From assembly GCF_000208745.1 (NCBI RefSeq), contig NC_030853.1, forward strand, positions 15,699,517 to 15,763,516: 64,000 nucleotides of DNA, written 5' to 3'. A program made the translations under genes and the position numbers. The DNA comes from Theobroma cacao (taxonomy: Eukaryota > Streptophyta > Magnoliopsida > Malvales > Malvaceae). Positions 24,484 through 35,335 of the stretch are shown here, piece by piece. Each line of letters starts with the position of its first letter. Position 1 is the first letter of the stretch. Below the pieces are notes generated by a model. It was not told the origin of the DNA. It worked only from the letters and a program-made list of their open reading frames with translations, and ran no database searches.

Positions 24484-24488
24484 ACTTG
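24484..24488. repeat. Target-site duplication of Cop-1, right copy (ACTTG)
   Basis: Identical to 3928-3932. Confidence 0.95.
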
Positions 24489-24915
24489 AGTCTTTTAACT
24501 CAAGCTCGAGCCTCAAGCACATAGCCTCAAACATCAAGCATCAAGCTTCGAGCCTTAAGACTCGAGACTTAAGACATGAAACCTTATCCCCAAATAGAAG
24601 GCTCGAGTTTCAAGTCTCAATTCTTGTGTCTCAAGTCTCGAGTCTTAGAGCTAAAGTCACACATCTTAGGTCTTAAGTCTTGGGTCTCGCATTTAAGGCT
24701 TGAGTCTTAATTCTCGAGTCTTGAGGCTTAAGTCACATGTCTCAAGTCTCGAGTCCCGTTTCTTGGATCTTAAGTCTTGGGTCACAAGTCTCGAGTCTTG
24801 CATCTTGCCTCTCAAGCCTTAAATTTCGAGTCTCAAGTCTCATGTTTGTAGTATCATGTCTCAAGTTTCAAGTCTTTCATCTCAGATCTAAGGTCTTTAA
24901 GCTTGGGGCTCTAGC
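24489..24915. repeat. GACTYGAGAC-type repeat cluster, right part with inverted arm
   Basis: The first ~100 bp continue in the same sense as 3437-3932 (CTTAAGACTCGAGACTTAAG). From about 24600 the words turn over to the complementary sense (CAAGTCTCGAGTCTTAG, GTCTTGGGTC). The last words, AAGCTTGGGGCTCTAGCTTGATGCTTG, mirror AAGCATCAAGCCACTAGCTCTAAGC near 3738. With Cop-1 removed, the two parts form an imperfect palindrome several hundred bases long. An open frame on plus (24737-24919, Ser/Val-rich) is only the repeat translated. Confidence 0.75.
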
Positions 24916-25889
24916 TTGATGCTTGGGTGCAAACATTAATAGATGCCAATTGATTTAATCCAAGGAAGATAGTCAAGCATGGTGATAGAATGTCCAATTA
25001 GGTGTCTAAGTGACAAGAAAGTTGGCTTTATTAAAAAAATTTTTCAGTGAAAGCTTTTTGAAACTTTAGAACATTTAATGTTTAGTAATGGCAATCCTTA
25101 ACCTCTTTTGAATTTTTTAAGGATCAATATATGTTTGTGAATAATTAAGTGAAAATGAATGTGTTTAAGGTTGTGCTTCGAATGATACAAAGTATTGTCA
25201 TTGATTAAATTAAATGTATCAATGATTGGCTTTTGAGGTTTTGTTCAAATTTTTTCTAAATTTTGTTTCATGATAACAAAAAAGGGATTTCTAAAAAAAA
25301 CTAAAAAACAAAAAAAAGATTAAAAAAAAAACAAAGCAACATAAAAGAGATAAAAAAAAGATGGAAAAAATAGTGTTTTTTAATATGAACTTGTTGATGC
25401 ACTCATTAATAATTTTGTTCTCATCACCATGCATGATCAAGGGTTTTTGTGTTTCAAATCATTCATCATCTTTTTACATATACATACTCTTAGTCATCCC
25501 ATCATGTATTCAAGCAGTTGTCATTCATTCACTTTTGTTGTAGGTAACATCATTTGACTTTATTACATTCAATAAATGAAGAGGAAAGAATATTGTTGAT
25601 TTTAGAGAATTAAAGATCTATTGCTAAAGCTTTATGAGGAAGTTAGAAAGATATTTTGTAAGGTATAATTTGTCTCTAGGTCTAATTTGTTTCCATGTTG
25701 TAAAAAGAGAAAAGCTCAAGGAAGCCCACTTATCTTTTGTGCAATACACAAGCTCAAGTTTTGATCATGGATGATGAACTGTCAAAATGGATAGACAAGA
25801 TTGAAAAGTGTTAGGAAGAGATAAAGGAATAGTTGACAAAGCTAATAGAGATGATAATTGCCAGTATAGGAAAAGGGATTGTCAAAGGA
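24916..25889. other. No recognisable gene
   Basis: Mixed AT-rich DNA with an A-rich run at about 25264-25370. A 60-codon frame at 25361 has no motif. The region may be the outer part of the MULE that follows, but I found no terminal inverted repeat here. Confidence 0.4.
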
Positions 25890-28115
25890 TTTTCAAGTTT
25901 GCGAGGGTTGAACCAATTACCGACATAGGATCAACCTTTGTCGATTCCATGGGTAAATGTTTCTGACCCAATTCCCATACTTGATATAGGCGACCCCAAA
26001 GAGTAAGGAAAACTAAAAGTGGAATCATCAAGATCAAAACAAGAATCTGGAGTGCAAAAAATGTATGACTTTTAAAGGAACGCCTTATAGCCATAGAGAG
26101 GAAAGAGTAAATATAGGGGTATCTCATCAATAGATTATTCTGGGTGCAAATATGATCTCCTTTCAAACAGTTGCCACTGAGGAGTCTAGATCAACCGATG
26201 ATTGCTTATACTGAGGAAAGTGTTTCCCCTTAAAGCTGAATTGAAATGAGTTTTGAACATGTTGGTACTAGAAGAGCATTTCGAGATTAGAGTTAAAAAA
26301 GTCATGTTATGCTCATTTTGAGGTTGCTTGTAAGGACAAGGCATGCAAGTTCGCTATGCGTGCAATAAAGTTGCCTAACCGAGATTATTGGCAAGTTCGC
26401 ACATTTCAAAAGGTACACACGTGGACTGTTGATGATTTGCAAGGTAGGTACCTAACAATGAGCGCGAGGTTAATTGGTGAACTTATGTCCCCCAAGCTGT
26501 AAGGAAATAATATAACACCATTAAAACTTAAGGAAACAATGGAAGAGATAAATCACAAATAGGGATTGCAATGTTTGTATAGTAAGGCTTGGCAAGTGAA
26601 GGAGTATGTGAAGAGTCCTATTTTCAGTCCACCAAAGGAGTCATTCCAACACCTACCCTCGTATTTCCATATGTTGGAACATGAAAATCTTGGTATAGTC
26701 AAAATTGTGGCTACCAATCAGGCACAATAATTCAAATATTGTTTCTAGGCGTACGAGGCATGGATTTGGGGGTTCAAGGCTGTAATGCGACCTGTAGTTA
26801 CTATCGATGCCACACATCAGAAAGGCAGATTCAAGGGTATTCTATTTGTTGCTGTTTGCAAAGACATAAACAAGTAGATATATCTAGTTGCATTTGGCAT
26901 TGGCCACATTGAGGACGAAGAGTCGTGGTCGTGGTCTCTTACCTAATTGCATTGTGTGATTAATTATACTAAAAATGCAATGTTCATTTTTTATCAACAT
27001 CTTGGCAATAAGAATGTAGTTGGAAAAAGTGTACCACGATGCACATCACGGTCTATGCAATTACCACTTGGGAAAAAAAACATAAAAAATAGGTTTAAGT
27101 GCTAAGACATTGCAGTGATTTTCACCCTTGTAGCAATTGCTACAGGGTAGCTGATTTTAACAAACATATGAAGCAACTGAAATAGATTTGCAAGGATGCT
27201 TACGAACACCTTATGAAATTACACCCTGAAAAATGGGCACGTGCAAGGTCATCAGTAAGATGCTACAAACTTATGACATCCAACATTGCAAAGTGTATTA
27301 ACTCATGTTTGAGGCAAGTAAGAACCATGCCAATCGCCGTCTTGATTGAGTGCATTAAAGGCATGTTCCAGCATTGGGTTTATGAACGACATAAGGAGGC
27401 CTTCAATTTGACCACACCTCTCAGCCCTTGGGCTACTGATCTGTTGAACACATGGTTCAATGAAGCATGTCACTTTTCTACACAAGTAATTGATCAAGTG
27501 GAGTTTTAAGTTATTGGCAGGAGTAAGGACAGAGTAGTAAACCTGTCCACTAAGACGTGTTCATGTGGGGAGTTCCAAACCAATCTACTACCCTGCAGCT
27601 ATGCCATGGCTGCAATAAGGTGCAAATATCCATGTTTTTTATTTGCTTTGTAATGAATTGAACTTTTACATGGTTCCTCAACTGTGAGTTCATTATCTTC
27701 ATGGTAAGTGCAAAAGCACAGCCATTGAATTCTGCTCGGGCTATTACAAGACTTGGTCTTGGGTGGAAGGTTATGTTGTTCCCATTTGCCTAGTTAGGCA
27801 TCCCAATCATTGGGAAATCCCCCATAATGTGAAACAAAGTATTGTTTTGCCACCATCTTGGTGAGGTCAAGTCGAAAGACTTAGGAAGAGAAAGATTCCA
27901 TTAGTTGGGGAAGGTAGTCAATGACGGAGATGTTCACAATGTAAGAGCTATGGTCATAATAGACAAAATTGCCCAATGCCGTTTGCAGTTCCATTAACAA
28001 ATCTAGCACCATCTTTTAGTCAGTCAGCACCTCAACGATGACAACGACAACCAAAAGTATGTTCAACTTGTAGATAACCCGGGTACACAAGCAATTGCTG
28101 TCTAATGTGAATGAC
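25890..28115 (+). pseudogene. MULE transposase (mudrA type), decayed
   Basis: Plus-strand frames show the domain order of a Mutator-like transposase. The N-terminal DNA-binding region (about 26265-26504) includes KKSCYAHFEVACKDKACKF, DYWQVRTFQKVHT and TMSARLIGEL. The MULE core (about 26755-26945) includes RPVVTIDATHQKGRFKG with its catalytic Asp, then LVAFGIGH. A GLCNYHLGKN block near 27050 represents the C-x2-H motif. The open stretch 27213-27509 contains an SWATDLL-like region (SPWATDLLNTWF). The SWIM finger (27557-27620) reads CSCGEF and LPCSYAMAA, with Tyr where the zinc-binding His is expected. A CCHC knuckle (about 27930-27975, CSQC and H and C) closes it. Stops and frameshifts occur throughout, so the product is inactive. 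Confidence 0.85.
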
Positions 28116-28794
28116 AAACTCTGAGAATGTATGGGGTCTTATAGATGAAGATAGTGGCTCCTTAGAATGAAGTGTATCACATAGACCATGATTTGTATGC
28201 TGATTAATTAGTGGAGCCAGAATACTCTTGTTATGATATTTTGATCATTGTTTATGAACCTGATGTTTATCCCAGTCTGTATGGTCCATTGCCATTGACG
28301 GATTAAACGTGTAACATCATTGTTAATTACTTTTGAATACATATTTGTTAATTAGTTTTCTTAAGTCTCATTAATGCTTAATATGATCAATGAACATATT
28401 TGTTAATTAGTTTTTTTATGCCTTGCTGTTAATAGAAGCATATGGTAATTAATTCCCAAACTATAAAATAAATGAGAAAAAAAAAAGAAGAAAACATGTT
28501 GTTATATATTTCCATTATTTTCAAGAAAAATCTTACTCTTTTGTTTCTTGGGGAAGCTAGCCTTTGATAGAAACTGATTAATTTTAGAATAGAGGATAAG
28601 AATGTTGATGCAAGGAATACCATTATAAGCTTTTGTTAATTTGCTTCACTTAATATGGGAAGACATTGCCAATTTCTCAATTTCTTTTTTATGGTGTTAC
28701 CTATAATGTTAATGATTCAAGTCAACAAACATTTAATTTGAGTGTTGAAAAGCCTTAATGGCAAGTCAATCATGTTCAATAGAATGCAATACTG
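28116..28794. other. No recognisable gene
   Basis: AT-rich DNA after the transposase pseudogene, possibly its 3' end and untranslated tail. A 64-codon minus frame (28623-28429) has no motif. Confidence 0.4.
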
Positions 28795-28992
28795 GATGTG
28801 AGGTCACGTAATGTTTAATAACTAATCATGCAATATTTAAAAACAGTTACGTAATGCTTAAAAACCAGTCATGCAATGCAATGCTGGATGTGGGGTCACA
28901 CAATGCTTAATAATGTCTCAAAACCAGTCACACAATGCCTATGTCATGCAATGTCTAAAAAATTAAAATGTAATGCCCAAGTCACGCAATGG
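28795..28992. repeat. Diverged ~22-bp minisatellite (short array)
   Basis: Words such as GCTTAAAAACCAGTCATGCAATG and GTCACACAATGC recur about eight times with insertions. The same unit forms the longer array at 34824-35335, in the same orientation. The two arrays bracket the DUF1985/Ulp1 pseudogene. Confidence 0.75.
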
Positions 28993-29159
28993 CCGTATGT
29001 TATACTCATATTTAGTTTTGGATTGTAAATTGTGTAAACTATCTACAAAATATATGATTTCCACAATTGTAAAGCTATACATAATTCAAAAGTTTATAAC
29101 TCAATGGTTGGAGCAATAATAAACAAAGCTACTTTACAAGCTTAAGTCTGAATAAAAAA

Positions 29160-30640
29160 AATAAACAAAGTTACTTTGCATTTGATGATGAACTTATCTT
29201 AATACTATTGGAAAAAATATCTAGTGCATATCTTTTCCTCAACCTTTTAATAACGTCCTTCCTTAGCTTCATGTCACGTGTACCAATAAGCCATTCCATT
29301 GTCGTGATTACCTAGTCCCAAAAATTATTCCTGTCCTCCTATTTCGAGGTTGAATGATTTAATTGCCAGCTCATTCGTGTCCAAGATTGTGTTCTACAAC
29401 GCTCTTTGTTGAAATACTCAGATTGGTGGCATATAATGGGAATCAGTGCGATTAAGGGACGTATTTGAAACTTATGCAATGGGGACTTAATTGCATCAAA
29501 ACAATCATATGAGGAGTACACCAACGTTATACCCCAGTTGACCAAGTTGATATGCACTACAACCTAGTGGTCGTTAAAATGGCACAATGCTAAGATTGAG
29601 TCAACCTCATGCCATGGCTTCCCTCACGGAGGATTATCACCCCTCACATCATCAAGCAAAAGTTCAAGAATAACCACCTTCTTCAACTTGAACTAAGGAT
29701 CAAGAGGCTTAGAGTCCATTTCATGGCACATGGCATGCAATAATGTCCTGTCAATTTAGTTATGCTCAATAGTTAGACGCCATGAACTAAACCCTTAAAG
29801 AATTATTTTAATAATTAAAACTCATTATAATATACTTATATAGAAAAACGTGTCAACAATGCATGTGTTCTACTTGTGCAACAAGGAATGGTGCTCACGA
29901 CTATGCTTACACATAATGCTGATGCATGGGTCAATGTGTTGGCTGTTCATCCACTTATCTGGCTTCTCCAATTGCTTGAAAAATTTAAGGCTTTCTTACC
30001 TGTAGATGCCTATCATGTTAACCTTGCACATATAAAATGCTAGCATTAAAAGATCATTGGATTCAATTATTTCGAACCGTAATGCCTAATTCCATGTAAT
30101 ATTTTCATTTTACTTGGGGTGCTTGTTATTTTTCAAGCACTTCTATTTTTCCTTCAATGCGTCATTCTTTTTGTATTGGACTAATAAGGGGTTGATGTAA
30201 GGGCTCTTCAGGTATTTTCTTGCCATGCTCAACCGTGTATCTTTAACCAGAGATAGAGGTGGAGCTTTAAAAGGAGGTGTGCTTTGAGCATGATGTAGGG
30301 CCTAAAGCGAAGGTATGTTATGAGCAAGATGTGAGGACTTAGAAAGATATGTGTATAGGGCAAGAGAAGGTGAGCTCTGAGCATGATGTGGGGACATAAG
30401 AGAAGGTGTGCTCTGAGCTAGAGGGACGTACAAGCCTGGTTGGGACTATTTAGCATTCATATACGAGTCCAAACTAGTTGGCTTATCACCACCCGTGGGC
30501 AAATTTGAACCAATAAGCTCATCACCACCTGTCCTCTAATCCATACCAATTGGCTCATCACTATCAACCCCACAAGCATTGCTATCTTTGTTGCGCTCAC
30601 CATCTTGTTGACTAGTGATTTGTGCATCAAATACATATAT
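29160..30640 (-). pseudogene. Ulp1-type cysteine protease (C48) domain carried by a MULE, decayed
   Basis: On minus, 29665-29339 reads as a C48 peptidase core: DSILALCHFNDH (the His before a stop in place of Trp), VVVHINLVNWGIT, LVYSSYD, then PLIALIPIICHQSEYFNK. After a stop it continues with VITTMEWLIGTRDMKLRK to about 29170. In Ulp1/SENP proteases the triad is His, Asp and Cys. Here the DS block reads SS and the position of the active Cys holds a stop, so the enzyme is dead. 30640-29670 is the more variable middle part, with a TPSL/HAQS repeat region. The N-terminal part of the same gene is at 33050-34620. Ulp1-like genes of this kind ride on KI-type MULEs, in agreement with the adjacent transposase. 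Confidence 0.7.
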
Positions 30641-30644
30641 TTAG

Positions 30645-32099
30645 TGGGAGATTAAATACTTAATTAGTTTAAGTTAGACTAGATTTAGGATCAGATTTAG
30701 GTGTTTTTATTTATTTTATTAGTTTAGTTTAATTTATGTTTAAAAGTTTATTTTAAATTAATAATGTTAGTTTTATGTTATTTATATTTATTTTTATGTT
30801 TTCGTAGGAGTAGGATCAAAAATAATTTCAATTGGTGAAGAAAGGTGCATAATGGACTAGTGCTCTGTTTGCATATATTTCGATTTTTCAAGTATATCTC
30901 CCACTACGAACGTCCAAGTGATAATATTTTTAGACGATTAGAAAGCTAAGAGAAAGGGCTACAACTTTGATTTTACCACTCTATCCAATTATGAACTGAA
31001 GGTGGTCAAAATCTTTATCGAAAAAAAAATACTACACCAAAAGAACAAAATTGAGTAGAACCTTTAAGAGTCGCGGCTCTAAAAAATGAAAGCCACGGCG
31101 CTCAATATATTTTCCAAAAATAACAAGCTTACAGGATTTTGGGAGTTAGGGCTTTTGGAGGCTATTTAAGGGGCCTTTTTCAGAGGTTTTTGGGAAGAGG
31201 CAGCAAGCAATTTCTCTAGAGAAAAAAAGCCAAAAACAAAGCAAGAAAGTAAGAGACTTAGAGAGAGAATCAAGATCACAAAACTTCAACCATTAGTTTT
31301 TTCTCTCTGCTTTTGTGTTTTCTTATTTTCTTTGACTTAGATTAATGGCTAATTTTCTTTGGATAAAGTTTTTATTAGATATTATGAACTAAATTAGTTT
31401 TCTAAGATTGCAATTGAGCTCACATGTAATCTAAAATTTTAATCTCTTTCTTGCTTATCTTTAATGGGATTAGAATTGTTTATTCCAATTTGTTCTTAAT
31501 GCTTTTAATTACTTAATTACCAATTAAATTGATTTAGGAACCTAAACAAACTTGGGCAAGGGAGTTTAGTATAGACTAAAATTGGGATAGCATATGATCA
31601 TATTAATTAATTTGCATATAAGATAGGGATATACCTATAGGCTATATGTAGCCAGATTAGAACCTGAACTTAATGAGTCTATTTTAATTTCAATTCACAT
31701 AGGAATACAGTGTTTTGGTTAAAATAAATATTTTTATAAGATGAGTCGGGAGATCTTTATAAATAATTGAGAACTCTAGGTTAGCAATTTAACCCATTGA
31801 AATAAGTTAAGAAAAAGAGCTAAGATTTAGATAAAGTGTGAGGGATATTGTAATCTTAGGCTTGTTTGATTTGCTTTTTACCCAATTATCTTGTTGCTTT
31901 AATTTTTAATTAAATTAGTTTAGTTGACTAGTTTTTAGTTTAATTAGAATTCAGATTTTAATTATTTGAATAAAACTAAATTGTTCTAATTTTAGTACTT
32001 AGTAAAATTTTCAATCAATTCTCTATAGGATCGATTCTCTGTTTGCTTATATACTATCTATTCGATACATATACTTGTGTAGTTGAATTTTAACTGACA
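30645..32099 (+). repeat. Athila/Tat-like Ty3/gypsy LTR copy A
   Basis: About 1.45 kb related (in reverse) to 58868-60730 and to 32118-32970. Shared landmarks are TTAGAAAGCTAAGAGAAAGGG, a SCTATTTAAGGGGCC-type TATA region, GAGAGAATCAAGATC and CTAAGATTGCAATTGAGCTCACATG. It ends CACTTGTGTAGTTGAATTTTAACTGACA and is followed by TTTTTGGTGGCAATCAGG, a diverged form of the tRNA-Asp primer site (TGGCGCC...) seen next to Athila-type LTRs. The 5' start is less certain than the end. It interrupts the DUF1985/Ulp1 pseudogene. Confidence 0.5.
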
Positions 32100-32117
32100 A
32101 GTTTTTGGTGGCAATCA

Positions 32118-32970
32118 GGTAATTAAAAGCATTAAGAACAAATTAAAATAAACAATTCAAATCCCATTAAAGATAAGTAAGAAAGAGATTAACAATTTAG
32201 ATAACATGTGAGTTCAATTGTAATCCTAGAAAAAGAAAATTAGCTACTCATAATTGCAAAGACAAATAACATTATATAAATTTCAACCATTGAGAGTAAC
32301 AAGAAAAATAAAAGCTAAGGAAGAAACAAAAGAAATAATTACAGTCTTGCTCTCCAAGTTTCAACCTCTACTTCTAGCTTCTTAAATCTCCAAAAGTTGT
32401 CTCCCCTATTGTCTCTTAAAAATATCCTATTTGTACTAACAAACTTAACCTATAGTGCCCTAAGTTGACCTATGATTTAATTGGGTTTAAAAGTGTAATG
32501 AGAGGCCCAAACATCAATTGTCAGTATTAAAATTACCACTCCTGTAATAGTACACTCAACCTTTTTCCAATGCAATTTTCTCTATCTTTGATGTAGAACT
32601 AGGTAAAGTCATCTCAGAAAATGTTTAGCTCTATCTCTTAGCTTTCTAACGGTCCAAGAATCACAGCATTTGGAGTCCTATAGGGCAAGTTATGGTCAAA
32701 ACACTGTAACATATGCAAGTAGATTTCCGAGTCTTTCAACACCTTACTTTCCAAAATCAAGCCCAATTTCCTTAGTTTTTACAAAAACATAAAAACTAAT
32801 AAATAATAACCAAATTAAAGGAAGTAAACATAAAATTAAAATAACTCACTTAAAGATAAACTAATTATAAAAAAAACTAAAAAAAACTAAATTATAATTA
32901 AAAATTAAGGACTTAGCTAATATTTAATAACAGAATCGGATTAAAATAATTCTATAAAATAGAATTATCA
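32118..32970 (-). repeat. Athila/Tat-like LTR copy B, inverted and truncated
   Basis: On minus it starts TGATAATTCTATTTTATAGAATTA at 32970, a short palindrome near the LTR start that is also seen in the copy at 60730 (AACTCTATTATATAGAGTT). It runs until the words TTCTTAATGCTTTTAATTAC at about 32118. There it abuts the end of copy A. The two arms share about 150 bp of close inverted match (31380-31520 against 32118-32260) and weaker match beyond. Confidence 0.5.
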
Positions 32971-33049
32971 ACTGGTATACCCACTTTACATAATGACAGA
33001 AAGTAAACACATTAAAACATCAAATACATCCTAAATGTTATATATTGAA

Positions 33050-34620
33050 AATGAAAAAAAAAAAAGATAGAAACTCATACCTCAAAATGGTTTAGAAGTC
33101 GACGTACAAGTCGGTCCTTTAGCCCTTACAGCTCCTGTCGAATCTCTGGTTGGATTTCTTACTACATTGACTACATTTCTCACTGGATCTCAAATTGCAT
33201 TGACTATAGGCCTTCTTTTACTATGTCTTTAGCCATTTCAACTGACACTTTAAGACTGTATGCATCTGAGGATGCTGTATTGTATGCTTATGATCATCAT
33301 GCAGGGAATAGCAGTAAGAGCCTCAAGAGTAACAGGAAGGCTACCTACCTCGTCCATAATGCACCTTCACTTAGCAGCTCTTTTAACTTTTTACTCTATA
33401 TGCGTGATAATCTTCCACCTTTGTTCGGAACCGAATGTTACTTGACCCTTCAACTGGCATAATGGAATGTACTAATGCCTCTAGGATAGAGGGACATTAA
33501 TGTCGGCCCAATATGCCTCCAAGTTCCCCTCCACAGTTGACTCCAAGGTTCGTAATATGTGCAATTGCACCAAAACATGCATTACCATTAGGTTGAAAGA
33601 TAGTTGACATATGACAACAAAAAATAAAATAAAAATAGTATCGTTTCATTCCTTACCTTGTCTTCACTCTGTAAATCTACAATAATCTTAAGGAAGCTTA
33701 TGGACTTCTCATCACAATGCCATCTAAACTTTTATGGATAAGTGTCTTCAGATTGGTGGGGGGATCCAAAGTAGTTTTGGATAGCAAGAATGGCCTTTAA
33801 CTCCGATAATTGCAAGTCAATTGTAAACATTATAATCACTTAATAAAATCTTAAGTGAAAAGGAAATGGAAAACCTTAAAGCATACTACCTGTAGTGCCC
33901 ATACAAATCCATATAAGTGGAGACTTTCTTCTTAGACGTCCCAATTAGAGGAAGTTGAAAACCCTTCGATATGTAGTCCACGGTCAGACTCGACACATAA
34001 ATACCCCATGGAACGTATTCTACTAGTCGATGTTCTCAACCAGTGACAACAGCAATAGTGTCATCGATTTTTTATAGTCTTGACCGAATAAAATATTATT
34101 AGGGATGAAGAGTAGGGCCATCTTTATTGCGTCTTCGTCTTGATCAAACTAGCCTCTTTCGACCCTGTCTAACATATCTTGGAGCTTCACTTAGTTTTCC
34201 ACTCCCTAGTATCTCTGGTGAATTCTTTTGGGGATGGCCTCATAGGGACTTAAGATAACATCTGACATGGGGTCGAACTTTAGTTCTGTCACCAGGCAAA
34301 ACTCACACTAGGAGAAACGCACCTTAGTATTACCTATGGCAAACCGTAACTCACCCTCGATGGCCCTGGGTTCATCAATTCTACATAGCAAAAGGTTGTT
34401 CATGAGATTGGCATTGAATAAGCTCTTTTTTGATTTTACGTTCATTAGCTTCTTGAAACACATTTTCTTCATTGCCTTTAACTCATTTTTTTCCATAACG
34501 CCTCAAGTATGGCATGCAAATGCATCCACTTACAGTGGATATTATGCCAACGTTGAAGCCCCACTTGTCCCTCAAAACACAAAGCAAAGCTTTTAAGTTC
34601 TCTTGCTCTATTCTGGCCAT
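33050..34620 (-). pseudogene. DUF1985-type N-terminal part of the Ulp1-like gene
   Basis: On minus, 34496-34308 is open and continues after the given end as FSLCEFCLVTELKFDP. The whole stretch to about 33650 (LLLCRIDEPRAIEGELRFAIG, then IPKRIHQRYWG, QDMLDRVERG, EDAIKMALLFIPNNILFGQD, LVENID) follows the DUF1985 domain that precedes Ulp1 peptidase in plant transposon-derived proteins. Several stops are present. Downstream to 33050 the frame is badly broken but still shows coding-like pieces. It is separated from the protease part by the inverted LTRs at 30645-32970. Short plus-strand frames here are shadows. Confidence 0.65.
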
Positions 34621-34823
34621 TTCCAATAGAAAACAGATAACATATCCATTAAGCAAATATGATCAAGGAAAATTAAAAAACAAGAACTAGTTTTTACTAT
34701 CTTTGCATACATAAAAGAAAAATAAATGAAGCATGTGTGAAGCATGGCTTATTAAGTAACAAAACAGATACATAATACAAGCATTAAAGTTAAACAAAAA
34801 ATAGAAAAGCATTAATATCCAAG

Positions 34824-35335
34824 CAATGCCTAAAAACCAGTCATGCAATGCCTAAAAACCAGTCATGTAATGTCCTAAAAACCAATCATTCAAAGCCTAT
34901 CAACCAGTCATGTAATGACTAAAAACCAGTCATGTAATGCTTAAAAACCAGACACGTAATGACTAAAAACTGGTCATGCAATACTTATCCACCAGTCACT
35001 GTAATGCCTTATCAACTAGTCACACTATGACTAAAAACCAGTCACGTAATGTCTAAAAATCAGTAACGCAATGCCTAAAAATAGATCACTTAATGCCCTA
35101 AAACTAATCTCTAAAACCAATCATGCAATGCCTTAAAAACTAATCACTAAAAACCAATCATGTAATGCCCTAAAAATCAATCACGCAATGCCTACATACC
35201 AGTCAAGCAATGCCCTATCAACTAGTCACGCAATGCCTAAAACCCGATCACATAATCCCCTATCAATTAGTCATGCAATGCCTAAAACCAATCACGCGTG
35301 CCCAATCAACCAGTCACACATGCCTTGTCAACATT
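34824..35335. repeat. ~22-bp minisatellite, about 20 units
   Basis: The unit is near ATGCCTAAAAACCAGTCATGCA, with most copies 22-23 bp and a few longer. Units vary at the TCAYGYA part and between CTAAAAAC and CTATCAAC. Open frames on plus (35188, 35210) are the repeat translated. Confidence 0.9.

Noticed and set aside
24737..24919. Ser/Val-rich plus frame
   Set aside because: Direct translation of the GTCTCAAGTCTCGAG-type repeats.
34824..35335. Possible CRISPR-like array
   Set aside because: Units are contiguous, diverged 22-bp tandem copies without unique spacers, and the genome is a plant nuclear genome.
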